Source: Geoalkalibacter subterraneus (lineage in GTDB: Bacteria > Desulfobacterota > Desulfuromonadia > Desulfuromonadales > Geoalkalibacteraceae). Taken from it: a DNA stretch of 64,000 bases. The position numbers were made by a program, and so were the translations under genes. Positions 46,231 through 55,483 of this stretch are shown piece after piece; positions within the stretch are counted from its first letter, which is position 1; every line of letters starts with the position of its first letter. The DNA lies in contig NZ_CP010311.1 of NCBI RefSeq assembly GCF_000827125.1, positions 2,935,001 through 2,999,000 on the forward strand. Direction: 5' to 3'. Below the pieces are notes generated by a model, which did no database searches, was not told the origin of the DNA, and saw only the letters and a list, made by a program, of their open reading frames with translations.

Positions 46231-47736
46231 CTAGTGCAATTCACATTCTCCGCGCAGATAAGCCATCAGCAGGCGCACCCCAAAGCCGGTGGCACCTTTG
46301 GAAGCCAGGGGACTGCCTGAATCCTCCCAGGCCGTGCCGGCAATGTCGACATGGGCCCAGCTCTGCCCCTCGGCAAATTTCTGCAGGAAGGCCGCCGCCG
46401 TTATGGTGCCGGCAGGGCGGCCGCCGATGTTTTTAAGATCGGCAATCTCACTTTTGAGCTGCGCCGCGTACTCCTCCCACAGGGGCATCTCCCAGACTTT
46501 TTCTCCGCTGGCCTGGCCTGCGGCCTGCAGGCGTTGAACCAACGGCGCGTCACTGCCGAGCACCGCCGCCGCATGATGCCCCAACGCGATAACACAGGCG
46601 CCGGTCAATGTTGCAAGGTCAATCATCGTCCGTGGCTGATAACGGGCGCAGTAGGTCAGGGCATCGGCCAGGATCAGCCGTCCCTCGGCATCAGTATTGA
46701 CCACCTCGATGGTCCGGCCGGACAGGGAAGTCAGCACGTCCCCGGGGCGCATGGCTGTTCCTGAAGGCATGTTTTCCACCGCAGGGATGACCCCAACCAG
46801 GTTGACCGGCAGCTGAGCGGAGGCGGCCGCTTCAAAGGTGCCGAGAACCGCTGCGGCCCCGGCCATATCCATCTTCATTTCATCCATTTTTTCCGCCGGT
46901 TTGAGAGAAATGCCGCCGGCATCGAACATGACCCCTTTACCGATCAGCGCCACCGGCTTTTCGTCCTCGGCCCCGCCGCGATATTCGAGCACAATGAGGC
47001 AGGGCTCGCGGCTGCTGCCACGCGCAACTCCCAGCAGAGCGCCAAATCCCTGCCGAGACAGCTCCTCCTCACCGATCACCTCGCAGGTCAACCGGGAATG
47101 ATGTGTCAGGGCAGCGGCCCGCTCGGCCAGGTACAGGGGAGACTTGACATTGCCGGGCTCATTGACCAGATCACGCGCCAGAAAAACACCCCGGCAGACC
47201 GCCTGGGCGAGCTGCGCACCCTGCTCCACCGCCTGGTGATCAGCGCTGTTTTCCACCTGGCAAGCCAGCCGCGCCAGGCCAGGAGGCAGCTTGTCTCGTT
47301 TTTCCGTCCGATAACGATCGAAGCGGTAGCCTGCCAGCATCACACCTTCGACCACAGCCTGAGTACGCCTGGCAACAGGCTCGTTCTGCGGCCCGAGAAT
47401 AAACATATCGGTGGCAAGTCGCGACACCCGGCGACCGAGAAGCTCCCGGGTCGCTACCGCAGCCGCCTCACGCAGGCGGTCAAGTGTACAGTCGGAGGAC
47501 TTGCCCAACCCGATCAGAAAAAGATGGAGAGCCTTGAGCCCGTCCGGCCGGAGTTGCAATGTCTGCCTGAACTCACCGGCAAACTCGCCGCTGGTGCGCG
47601 CACTCTCCAAGGGCCTGCCGACGCGGGCCAGTAGGTCCTGCTGCCCGGCATCGTCCCAGCGGTCTTCGAACACCCCCACGACCAACGCCGGCATGTCGCT
47701 ATTAAAAATTGATCCCTTCTCAACTGATAGATCCAT
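46231..47736 (-). CDS. pepA: Leucyl aminopeptidase (M17)
   Basis: This cytosolic dizinc/dimanganese exopeptidase removes N-terminal residues. It is 501 aa. The catalytic C-terminal domain begins near residue 170 and has GKGVMFDAGGISLKPAEKMDEMKMDMAGAAAV with the metal-binding Lys and Asp, and NTDAEGRLILADAL with Asp, Glu and the catalytic Arg. The N-terminal macro-like domain is normal in length. The start is preceded by a GACGG site. Confidence 0.95.
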   Translation of the reverse strand: MDLSVEKGSIFNSDMPALVVGVFEDRWDDAGQQDLLARVGRPLESARTSGEFAGEFRQTLQLRPDGLKALHLFLIGLGKSSDCTLDRLREAAAVATRELLGRRVSRLATDMFILGPQNEPVARRTQAVVEGVMLAGYRFDRYRTEKRDKLPPGLARLACQVENSADHQAVEQGAQLAQAVCRGVFLARDLVNEPGNVKSPLYLAERAAALTHHSRLTCEVIGEEELSRQGFGALLGVARGSSREPCLIVLEYRGGAEDEKPVALIGKGVMFDAGGISLKPAEKMDEMKMDMAGAAAVLGTFEAAASAQLPVNLVGVIPAVENMPSGTAMRPGDVLTSLSGRTIEVVNTDAEGRLILADALTYCARYQPRTMIDLATLTGACVIALGHHAAAVLGSDAPLVQRLQAAGQASGEKVWEMPLWEEYAAQLKSEIADLKNIGGRPAGTITAAAFLQKFAEGQSWAHVDIAGTAWEDSGSPLASKGATGFGVRLLMAYLRGECELH

Positions 47737-48028
47737 AAGGTTTCGCCGTCCCTTTCTATTCCAGAAATGTTAACGCCGTATTGCAAACACGGCCATGAGA
47801 ATACATCCTATCAACGACAGGAACAATCAATCGGCTTTGCCCCCCCGACCGCATACATCAAGAGCAAACCTTTTGCTGATGTTATACCAACCGGTTTCGA
47901 TTTTAAAGTCACGGATCTTCACTCCAGTCGTGGTCCAACTTTGACATTCAGGCAGCAGCAAGTAAAATCCTCTCATAGCCGCCCACATAATAAGACAAAA
48001 TACAAATCCTTTTCGCTTGGAGTCGGAT

Positions 48029-48886
48029 ATGAAGATCGCGCATTTTTGCCGTTCAGCTCTCCGTCTGCTCATCGTTGCCCTCGTGGCCGGCTGTGCATGG
48101 CATACGCCACAGCAAACAGGGGATGTCACTGAATATCTGACGCAGGACGGAAAAACAGGCCTGACCGGGCATGTCTACGTCAGCGATACATCCAATCCTC
48201 TCGCGGGCGCCTACGTCAATGTTTATCCCGACACCCTCTCGAATCTACTCGGACCTTCTCAATTCATCTCCAGCCCTACCGACGAACAGGGGCGTTATAC
48301 CATCGAAAATGTGCCGCCGGGAACCTATTACATCGTCGCCCGCAAGCGCCAAAGCGGCCACCCGACCGGCCCTCTGGCCCCTGGAGATTACTACTCGCAG
48401 AACGAGCGCATTACCGCCGAGGTGAGGGCGGGCAAGCTGGCCCGCGTGGATATCCCCGTGGTCCCCATGAAAGCTCCCATGTTTTTCAAAAAAGCGGTCA
48501 CTGATCAACGTTCGGATACCGGCATATGCGGAAGGCTGGTCGACCCGCAGGGGCAACCGGTGCCCGGCAGCTTCGCTATTGCATATCTGGATGATGATCT
48601 CAAGCGGGCCCCTGATTTCGCCTCCACTCTCACCGATCAGCAGGGGCGCTTCGTGCTGTACCTGCCTGATGGCGGCGAATACTATCTGGCCGGTCGTGTT
48701 CATGCCTGGGATATGCCGCGCCCCGGCGAGCCTTACGGCATTTACGGCAGCACAGAACCTGAACCGCTGAAAGTGGAAAAAGGATCGTTCATTGAAGAAG
48801 TGGAGATTTTAATGACGCCGTTTTCCGGGGAATACAAGCCCGGCAAAAGCCGTCGCCCTGCGATCGGCTCAGGGCAGGAAAAGTAG
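48029..48886 (+). CDS. Lipoprotein with two carboxypeptidase-regulatory-like (Ig-fold) domains
   Basis: The 285-aa protein has a lipobox after a short signal (LLIVALVAGC, residue ~23). Two similar beta-sandwich domains follow: TGLTGHVYVSDTSNPLAGAYVNVYP..DEQGRYTIENVPPGTYYIVARK, and DTGICGRLVDPQGQPVPGSFAIAYL..DQQGRFVLYLPDGGEYYLAGR. Both fit the CarboxypepD-reg/transthyretin-like fold used in cell-surface proteins. The start at 48029 has a TTGGAGT site. It stands alone; no partner is evident, so the role is unknown. Confidence 0.82.
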   Translation: MKIAHFCRSALRLLIVALVAGCAWHTPQQTGDVTEYLTQDGKTGLTGHVYVSDTSNPLAGAYVNVYPDTLSNLLGPSQFISSPTDEQGRYTIENVPPGTYYIVARKRQSGHPTGPLAPGDYYSQNERITAEVRAGKLARVDIPVVPMKAPMFFKKAVTDQRSDTGICGRLVDPQGQPVPGSFAIAYLDDDLKRAPDFASTLTDQQGRFVLYLPDGGEYYLAGRVHAWDMPRPGEPYGIYGSTEPEPLKVEKGSFIEEVEILMTPFSGEYKPGKSRRPAIGSGQEK

Positions 48887-49097
48887 ATTATTACAAATCC
48901 GACAGCCTCCTGAGGGGCCCTGAATATCTACCGTAAGGATTGTTGGTTGCCGACCTGATCATTGCTATTGCAGCAAAACCAGAACAATTTCATTGAAACG
49001 GCCACATAACTAACGTTAAGATGGCGAAGATTCATTCATCCGGTTGGCAAAAAAGCCATTGCAATGTTTTTTTCAACTACGGACCGCTACCTGCCGC

Positions 49098-49958
49098 ATG
49101 TATAACGATTATCAGACCATTGTAGAGCACCTCGGGGATCTCCCCCCGATGCCGGCGGTCGCCATCAAGGTGCTCGAACTGCTGAAGAACCCCTATTGCT
49201 CGGCCAAGCTGCTCGCCAAAGCCATTTCCCATGACGCAGCCGTGTCCGGACGCATCCTGCGCATCGCCAACTCCCCCATGTACGGTCGCCAGAAACGGGT
49301 CACGACCCTTGAGGGCGCCATCGTCGTTCTGGGGGAAAACACGTTGAGAACGCTGGTTCTTGAGACCAGCCTGCGCGGCATCAACAAAAGCTTCGGGCGA
49401 CTGGAACGCATGCTGTGGGAGGACTCCATCGGCTGTGCAATCGGCGCACGCATCATCGCCCGGCGCCTCGATATCGGCGACCCGGAAGAGTTGTTCATCG
49501 CCGGCCTGTTCCGTCATATCGGCAAAGTCGTCATGAGCAACCACGACAAGGACGCCTACCAGCATGTTCTGGATACCGCAAAAACCGCGGGGGAGGGATT
49601 GATCGACATTGAGCGGGCCTTCTTCGCCTTTTCCCATGAGATGGTCGGCGCCGCGGTCCTCGACAACTGGAACCTTCCAGCGCCGATGATTCAAAGCGCT
49701 CTTCATCATCACGACCTGACCCTTGCGGAATCGGTGGATCCGGACCTGGAAGAACAGGTTGCCGTGATCAACCTGGCCGGACTTTTATGCCGCAGCCTGG
49801 GGATCGGCCAGGAAAGCCCCGACGAACAGATTGACATTGAGGACTCGCCGGGCGCCCGAGCCCTTGAACTCGACGAAGACCAGATCGATGATATCCGCCA
49901 CGATCTGGAGAACCTGTTCGCCAGAGAACGTGACTTTTTCCTGGTCGCCACCCGCTGA
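49098..49958 (+). CDS. HDOD-domain signalling protein
   Basis: The 286-aa protein is an HDOD (metal-independent HD-related output) domain throughout. Characteristic parts are LPPMPAVAIKVLELLKNP, AAVSGRILRIANSPMYG, LEGAIVVLGENTLRTLVLE, and the altered HD region IAGLFRHIGKVVM. HDOD proteins act in regulatory networks but no enzyme activity is established. The start at 49098 gives the standard N-terminus; an earlier TTG at 49044 is also open. It is followed 161 bp later by a FapA-domain gene in the same direction. Confidence 0.85.
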   Translation: MYNDYQTIVEHLGDLPPMPAVAIKVLELLKNPYCSAKLLAKAISHDAAVSGRILRIANSPMYGRQKRVTTLEGAIVVLGENTLRTLVLETSLRGINKSFGRLERMLWEDSIGCAIGARIIARRLDIGDPEELFIAGLFRHIGKVVMSNHDKDAYQHVLDTAKTAGEGLIDIERAFFAFSHEMVGAAVLDNWNLPAPMIQSALHHHDLTLAESVDPDLEEQVAVINLAGLLCRSLGIGQESPDEQIDIEDSPGARALELDEDQIDDIRHDLENLFARERDFFLVATR

Positions 49959-50119
49959 TTCGGCCTGAAAAGCGGCACCCTCCCGCCAACACGTCCCCAC
50001 CTAAATCCCCCATCCGTTTAGATTCAGACCGAAAAATCAGGTTGACTTCCCCTTTCAAGATAGGTAATATTTAATAAACTCATTCCCAGAAAAACAAGCA
50101 TTGGAAAAAAGAGGGCTTC

Positions 50120-51652
50120 ATGAGCGAGAAACAGACCGAGCAGGGGCAGGAAAAAAAACCGGACAACGTTTTACTGGAAGAAGATAACGAGCGGCACAGC
50201 CTCGTCCTTGAAGTCGTCAAAAACGCCATGGAATGCCGCCTTTCCGTCACCCCGAAAAGCAAATCCGGACAGCTCGAAAAAGACGAAGTCATCGACCTGC
50301 TTGCCGACCAGGGAGTGACCCAGGGGTTGGTGGACAACCAGATCCGGGCAATGTGCCGTGACCTGTCCAAAGGCAAGACGGCCAACAGTTTCCTGGTGGC
50401 CGAAGGCAAGGAACCGAAACCCGGGCCGGACGGCTACCTGGAACTGTTCGTCAAGGCTGCCGCCGAGACCCCCGATTACCATGAAGACGAAGAAGGCAAT
50501 ATCGATTTTCGCACTCTGAATTTTTTCACCAACGTCTTTCCGGAGCAGGAGATCGGCGTTATCCGCCCGCCCGAGTACGGCGACGAAGGTTATACGGTCA
50601 CTGGTGAGCCCCTGCCCCCCCTTCTCGGCAAGCCGTTGAAGCTGACGGTTGGATCAGGCGCGCGGCTTAAGGAAGACGGCAAAACGGTTATTTCGGAAAT
50701 TGAAGGGCGCGTCCTCTACGACGGCAAGACGGTTTCGGTCACAGAGGAGTACGTCGTGCCGGGAGATGTGGACCTTTCGGTGGGCAACATCGATTTTCGC
50801 GGATTCGTCGAAGTGCGCGGCGACGTGCTGGACGACTTTGACATTCACTCCGGCAAGGGGATTCTGGTCAAGGGCAACGTGGGGATCTGCGAGATCTCCT
50901 CCGCCGGGGACATTGCCCTCGGCGGCATGGCGGGGCAGGGGCGCGGGCGCATCGTATGTGGCGGCAACCTGGTGACCACCTACCTCAACGACGTCACCGT
51001 CGAGTGCGAGGGCGATGTTTTCGTCAAGAACGAAGTCCGCAATGCCCGTATTTACGCCTCGGGGATCGTCAGCCTGCCCAACGGCAACATCTTCGGCGGC
51101 GAAACCTACGGCCTCGGCGGCATCGAAGTCAAAAACGCCGGCGCGGCCAGCGGCATCAAAACCCGCCTCTACGCCGGGATCGACTACACCCAGATCAAGC
51201 TGGCCCAGCAGCGTGACGAGGCTCAGCTTGAATTTGTCGAAATTAACGACCAGCTCGCCATCCTGAGCCAACTGCTCAAACAGAACAAGATGCTGAGCGC
51301 GGACGACAAGAAGAAGGTTATCGAGCTGTCTGCGCGCATAAATGAGATCAACCAGCTTAAGGAAGAGCTTGAGGAAAAAATCGCGCGGGCCCGCGTCCTC
51401 GCCAAGAAGAAGGCCAACGGCAAAATCAATATCAAAGGACGAATCGGCGAAGGGGTCATTCTACACATCGGGGACACAACTGAAGAGATCAAGATCGAGC
51501 GCCAGAGCGCCGTTTCCATTATTGAAAACCGCAAAGCCCAGGGATTCCACTTCCTGAGCCTGACCCCTCTTTCCACCTCGGCGGAAGAACTCGAAAAAGA
51601 GATCGAAGAAGACGCAGAGGACGACGATGTGCCCGCCGAGTGGGGGCAGTAG
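50120..51652 (+). CDS. FapA-domain (DUF342) protein
   Basis: The 510-aa protein has an N-terminal region to about residue 95, a DUF342/FapA beta-helix domain at 100-390 (DVDLSVGNIDFRGFVEVRGDV, GKGILVKGNVGICEISSAGDIALGGMAGQGRGRIVCGGNL), and a C-terminal coiled coil at about 390-440. FapA proteins have been linked to flagellar placement and polysaccharide-type functions, but the molecular role is not settled. A GAGGG site precedes the ATG. The C-terminal tail is rich in Glu and Asp. Confidence 0.85.
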   Translation: MSEKQTEQGQEKKPDNVLLEEDNERHSLVLEVVKNAMECRLSVTPKSKSGQLEKDEVIDLLADQGVTQGLVDNQIRAMCRDLSKGKTANSFLVAEGKEPKPGPDGYLELFVKAAAETPDYHEDEEGNIDFRTLNFFTNVFPEQEIGVIRPPEYGDEGYTVTGEPLPPLLGKPLKLTVGSGARLKEDGKTVISEIEGRVLYDGKTVSVTEEYVVPGDVDLSVGNIDFRGFVEVRGDVLDDFDIHSGKGILVKGNVGICEISSAGDIALGGMAGQGRGRIVCGGNLVTTYLNDVTVECEGDVFVKNEVRNARIYASGIVSLPNGNIFGGETYGLGGIEVKNAGAASGIKTRLYAGIDYTQIKLAQQRDEAQLEFVEINDQLAILSQLLKQNKMLSADDKKKVIELSARINEINQLKEELEEKIARARVLAKKKANGKINIKGRIGEGVILHIGDTTEEIKIERQSAVSIIENRKAQGFHFLSLTPLSTSAEELEKEIEEDAEDDDVPAEWGQ

Positions 51653-51687
51653 CCGGCGTCTCGACGCCTCATCGCCGTTTCGCGGGG

Positions 51688-52065
51688 TTACAGTAATTGC
51701 CGGTCACGCAGAAACGTCTGCAATTCATTCCACTGCTTCTCCAGTGAAACAATGCACGCCCGCGCCTTCTCTGAGTCCTCGTTGCGCGCGGCGGCCTCAA
51801 CCTCAAGGGCGGTCTTCTTCAGGTCCGTCGCTCCGACCACCGCCACCGATCCCTTGATCGTATGCGCCACCACTGAAGTTTTTTTCAGATCGCCGCTATC
51901 CAAGGCCGCCCGCATCTCGCCGATGCGCCCGGGCAGATCCTCCGCCAGCAGTACCAGACACTCCTGCAGAAGTTCCTGATCACCCTCCAGCGCCTTAAGT
52001 GTTTCATTCAGGTCGATCAAAGCCTGTACCTGTACTTTCCGGCGACTTATTTCGCCTGTGTTCAT
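51688..52065 (-). CDS. HPt phosphotransfer protein
   Basis: This 125-aa single-domain histidine phosphotransfer protein is all-helical. The phosphoacceptor His is in VAHTIKGSVAVVGA near residue 68, followed by the typical helix C (DLKKTALEVEAAARN). Such proteins shuttle phosphate between receivers of hybrid kinases. It lies 33 bp downstream of a GGDEF-EAL gene on the same strand and should be co-transcribed. The hybrid kinase at 17.3-20.4 kb ends in a receiver and lacks an HPt, so it is a candidate partner, which is inference only. Confidence 0.88.
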   Translation of the reverse strand: MNTGEISRRKVQVQALIDLNETLKALEGDQELLQECLVLLAEDLPGRIGEMRAALDSGDLKKTSVVAHTIKGSVAVVGATDLKKTALEVEAAARNEDSEKARACIVSLEKQWNELQTFLRDRQLL

Positions 52066-52098
52066 TTACCCCTTTTGTGGGCGGCCACCGCGGCCTGT

Positions 52099-54222
52099 TC
52101 AGTGAAACATCCCCCCTGCGGTGTCACGCCCGCGGCTGCGCAGATGCGGGAGCAGCTCGATCGCCGGCAGGGGATGCTCCCAGTAAAAGCCCTGCACTTC
52201 GTCGCAATGGCGTGACAGCAGAAAATCCACCTGTTCCTGCTCTTCAACTCCTTCCGCCACAACCTGAATGCCAAGACTGTGCGCCATGGCAATCATGGCC
52301 TCAATAATCGCCGACTGCCCGAAGGGACAGTCGAAATCAGCAAGAAATGAGCGGTCGATTTTTATCTGGTCGATCGGGAATGAGCGCAGGTGGTTGAGAC
52401 TGGAATAACCGGTGCCGAAATCGTCGAGAGAAAGCATGACGCCCCTCACCTTGAGATCGGTCAATGTCATGATGGCCATCTCTGTTTTTTCCATCACTGT
52501 GCTTTCCGTCATCTCGAGCATCAGGCGGTTGGGAGGCAATCCCGTTTGCGCAAGCATTCGGTCGAGAGAGTCGACGAAGCCGGGGCTGTGGAAAACCCGG
52601 GCGGAGATATTCACGGACAAGCGCAGATGATCATAGCCCGCCTCGTGCCACACTTTCATCTGCCGGCAGGCTGTGTGCAGCACCCATTCACTCAGAGGCA
52701 CGAGCATCCCCGTCTCCTCGGCCAACGGGATAAATCTGTCCGGGGCGACCTCGCCGAGAACCGGACTGTACCAGCGCAACAGCGCCTCCACGCCGACAAT
52801 CTCTCCGCTGCGAAGCAGCATCTGCGGCTGGTAATGCAGGCTCATCTCGCCGCGCGCCCAGGCCTCGCGCAGATGTTGTTCCAAGGTCAGTTTGGCCTGA
52901 ATGCGACGGTTCATCTCCGCCGAGAAGAAACGGTAGGTGCGGCGCCCGTCCGCCTTGGCCTGATACATGGCTGCATCGGCATGGCGCAGCAGGCTTTCAA
53001 TGGAGGTGCCGTCAGCAGGATAGCGGGCAATGCCGATGCTGGTGCCGGTATGGATATCATTTCCGGCCAGCGAAAAAGGCTCATCGAAACTGGCGATAAT
53101 CTTTTTGGCGACCGTTTCGACCTGTGCGGTCCCATGGGCGGGGTGCAGAATGACGACGAACTCATCTCCTCCCAGGCGCGCTACCGTATCGGCCTGCCGC
53201 ACGCAGCCGCGCAACCTGCGGCCGACCGCAGCCAGCAGAGCATCACCCCCTTCATGCCCGAGGGTATCGTTGACATCCTTGAAGCGATCGAGATCGAGAA
53301 ACAGCAGAGCCAGCTGCTGGGATTCGCGCTCACTCTGGGCAATGGCCTGTTCGAGCCGTTCGAGAAACATGCGCCGGTTGGGCAATTCGGTCAGCGGGTC
53401 GAAATAAGCCAGCCTGCGGACCTGTTCCAGTGCTTCGCTGCGCTCGGTTCGCGCACGCAGAGCCTCCAGCCCGAAAGCCAGTTGTCTCGCCAGCTCAACC
53501 AGAAGCTCGACCTCTTCGGCATCGAAGACTCTGCGCTCATCTGAATAAATCCCCAGCACTCCCAGGCAACGCTCATCGACAATCAGCGGCAGGGAGATAC
53601 ACGAAAGAAGTCCTTCGGCCAGGGCATCTGCACGCAGGCGCGAAAAAATCGGACTGCTGGCGATATCCTGGCAGACTACCGGCCTGCGCTCCCGCACTGC
53701 GCGACCGCTCGGCCCCTGGCCATAAGGGTTGTCGCCATAGGACATGGAGTGATTCGTGAGAAAAAGCGCCTCTTTGCCGAAAAAGGCCGCAGGCTGGATG
53801 CTGCACGCTTCGTCGGCTGCGACCAGTCCGACCCACGCCAGGCGAAATCGCCCCTGTTCGACAATCAGGCGGCAGACCTCGGTGAGAAGCGCCGCTTCAC
53901 TGCCGGCCTGCAACAGGGCATGATTGCATGACGCCTGCACCCGATAGGCGCGGGTGATGTGGTCGAGGGTTTCCCGGGAGCGGGTCAGTTCCTGATTGCG
54001 CGCCAGCAGTTCCTCGCGCTGCTGATGCATCTCCGCCATCAGGCTTTCCAGATGCCTCTCGAGTTGAAGATGACGCTGATGCTGTCGCTCCATCCGTTCC
54101 AATTCAGCCTCAAGGGCACGAACCCGCTCACGCAGGCACGACTCTCCATCGGAGCCATCAATGCTTTGCGCTGCCGGCTGCCGCCGGTTTTTGTCGGACG
54201 AATCGACTGTTTTTTGCGACAT
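52099..54222 (-). CDS. GAF-GGDEF-EAL cyclic-di-GMP turnover protein
   Basis: The 707-aa soluble protein begins with a coiled coil (about residues 25-95), then a GAF domain at 100-255, GGDEF at 268-430 and EAL at 445-690. The cyclase motif GGDEF is intact, with an I-site (RQAD) five residues before it. The phosphodiesterase set is present ([39 protein letters not shown]). The GAF domain would bind a small molecule. An AGGA site precedes the start. The HPt gene follows at once. Confidence 0.92.
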   Translation of the reverse strand: MSQKTVDSSDKNRRQPAAQSIDGSDGESCLRERVRALEAELERMERQHQRHLQLERHLESLMAEMHQQREELLARNQELTRSRETLDHITRAYRVQASCNHALLQAGSEAALLTEVCRLIVEQGRFRLAWVGLVAADEACSIQPAAFFGKEALFLTNHSMSYGDNPYGQGPSGRAVRERRPVVCQDIASSPIFSRLRADALAEGLLSCISLPLIVDERCLGVLGIYSDERRVFDAEEVELLVELARQLAFGLEALRARTERSEALEQVRRLAYFDPLTELPNRRMFLERLEQAIAQSERESQQLALLFLDLDRFKDVNDTLGHEGGDALLAAVGRRLRGCVRQADTVARLGGDEFVVILHPAHGTAQVETVAKKIIASFDEPFSLAGNDIHTGTSIGIARYPADGTSIESLLRHADAAMYQAKADGRRTYRFFSAEMNRRIQAKLTLEQHLREAWARGEMSLHYQPQMLLRSGEIVGVEALLRWYSPVLGEVAPDRFIPLAEETGMLVPLSEWVLHTACRQMKVWHEAGYDHLRLSVNISARVFHSPGFVDSLDRMLAQTGLPPNRLMLEMTESTVMEKTEMAIMTLTDLKVRGVMLSLDDFGTGYSSLNHLRSFPIDQIKIDRSFLADFDCPFGQSAIIEAMIAMAHSLGIQVVAEGVEEQEQVDFLLSRHCDEVQGFYWEHPLPAIELLPHLRSRGRDTAGGMFH

Positions 54223-54298
54223 GCAAATCCTGCCCCGTCAGAGTGTCGGCCCCTTTGTTCATTCAAGGGCCTGAAGGCTGTCCCCACATTTTACCGTA

Positions 54299-54352
54299 TT
54301 TTTCAAAATATGCAGGAGCAGTGGCGCTCAGGCTTCTGCATATTTTGAAAAA
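54299..54352. repeat. 17-bp perfect inverted repeat in a divergent intergenic region
   Basis: The arms 54299-54315 and 54336-54352 are perfectly complementary and enclose a 20-nt spacer that itself contains GAGC..GCTC. The element is AT-rich, ends in T-runs and A-runs, and lies 77 bp upstream of the GGDEF-EAL gene and 120 bp upstream of the gene at 54473. It could be a bidirectional terminator-like structure, a small RNA terminator or a regulator site. Confidence 0.7.
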
Positions 54353-54472
54353 AAACCGATAAAAACCTTTTTGTCCACCCGCGACTTCCTGCTAAGATCA
54401 GATGCCTTCATTCATGGGGCACCCCAATAAAAAGGCATCCGCCAACCTCAGACTCAAGGCAGATTCCTGCAT

Positions 54473-55456
54473 ATGCGCGCGCGATTTACGTACCTGTTGA
54501 TTGCTGTTTCGCTGGCACTCACTGGCGGTTTGACGGAGGCCTCCGGTGCCCTTTCCAGCGACGAAATGGCCGCGGGCTCCGATCTGCCTTACATCTCCGT
54601 TCCGAAAAACGGGTTGGAGCAGACATCGCCGCTACCACCGCTTATCTTTCGGACCAAAACGTCCCCGCCGGAGCCGGCCACGGCCGTAAGACGCTACCGG
54701 GATTTGGGCGTCATCGTGCGCGACAGCAGTTGGCTGCCGGTCTGGAATCCGGTCGCCACATCGGCCTGGGCGCGGCGTATCAGCAAAAGCCTTCCCTTTG
54801 ACAGCATTCTGGTTGAATTGCCGCCCGGCAAATTGAAAATGTTGGAAGAGGATGCTGCACTTCGCCGCCGTCTTCACGGGCTGATTCTGGAGCTTGCAGA
54901 CAATGGTGTCGCAACGGGGCTTGTCATCAACGACCCCGCCCTGTTTCTGGCACCGGAACGCGGGCGGATTCTGGAACTGATCACCGCCCTGGAGAATCTT
55001 CCCCTGGCGGCTGTGCTGCTCGAAGTCGACCGGGTTCTGACGCCGCCCGGGCAGGAGGATCTCCCCCTGATCGATGCCCTGGTGAACCTGTCTGTCGGCG
55101 TGACGGTGCGCGCTCCCTGGCCGGTAGGTATGATCCTCAGACCATATCAGCTCGACCAGGGGGAGTTGGGAGGGCGACTTGAAAAAAGCGCCATTGATTT
55201 CATCGCGCTGCGCCTTGAAGATCTCAGCAGGGGCAGTGTCCGCCGGATCGAACCCTTTCTCGCCATCTATCCTCGGGCGCAGTTCCGTCTCATCCCTTCC
55301 CTGAATGCCGCCGTGCAGGAGAACGGCAGAGACATAGAAAAAACCGGTCATCTACTGGCAAGAATGGAACGCTGGCACCGCCACCTCCAGGTCTACCCCA
55401 ACTTCGGGGGGATTCTGCTGGACGATCTGGAAGCGTTCAGAAATCTGCATCCCTGA
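54473..55456 (+). CDS. Secreted hypothetical protein (327 aa)
   Basis: I do not recognise a family with confidence. A signal peptide (YLLIAVSLALTGGLTEASG) is followed by a Pro-rich stretch to about residue 70. An alternating strand/helix region from about 80 to 320 could be a TIM-barrel-like fold (LGVIVRDSSWLPVWNP, DSILVELPPGKLK, GVATGLVINDPALFL, AAVLLEVDRVL, IDFIALRLEDL, FRLIPSLNAA, FGGILLDDLEAF). The last motif has some likeness to the C-terminal hydrolase-like domain of PgaB, but this is weak. It converges on selU, which ends 28 bp away. Confidence 0.75.
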   Translation: MRARFTYLLIAVSLALTGGLTEASGALSSDEMAAGSDLPYISVPKNGLEQTSPLPPLIFRTKTSPPEPATAVRRYRDLGVIVRDSSWLPVWNPVATSAWARRISKSLPFDSILVELPPGKLKMLEEDAALRRRLHGLILELADNGVATGLVINDPALFLAPERGRILELITALENLPLAAVLLEVDRVLTPPGQEDLPLIDALVNLSVGVTVRAPWPVGMILRPYQLDQGELGGRLEKSAIDFIALRLEDLSRGSVRRIEPFLAIYPRAQFRLIPSLNAAVQENGRDIEKTGHLLARMERWHRHLQVYPNFGGILLDDLEAFRNLHP

Positions 55457-55483
55457 CGGAAAGGGGGCCGGTGCGCGACAGAA

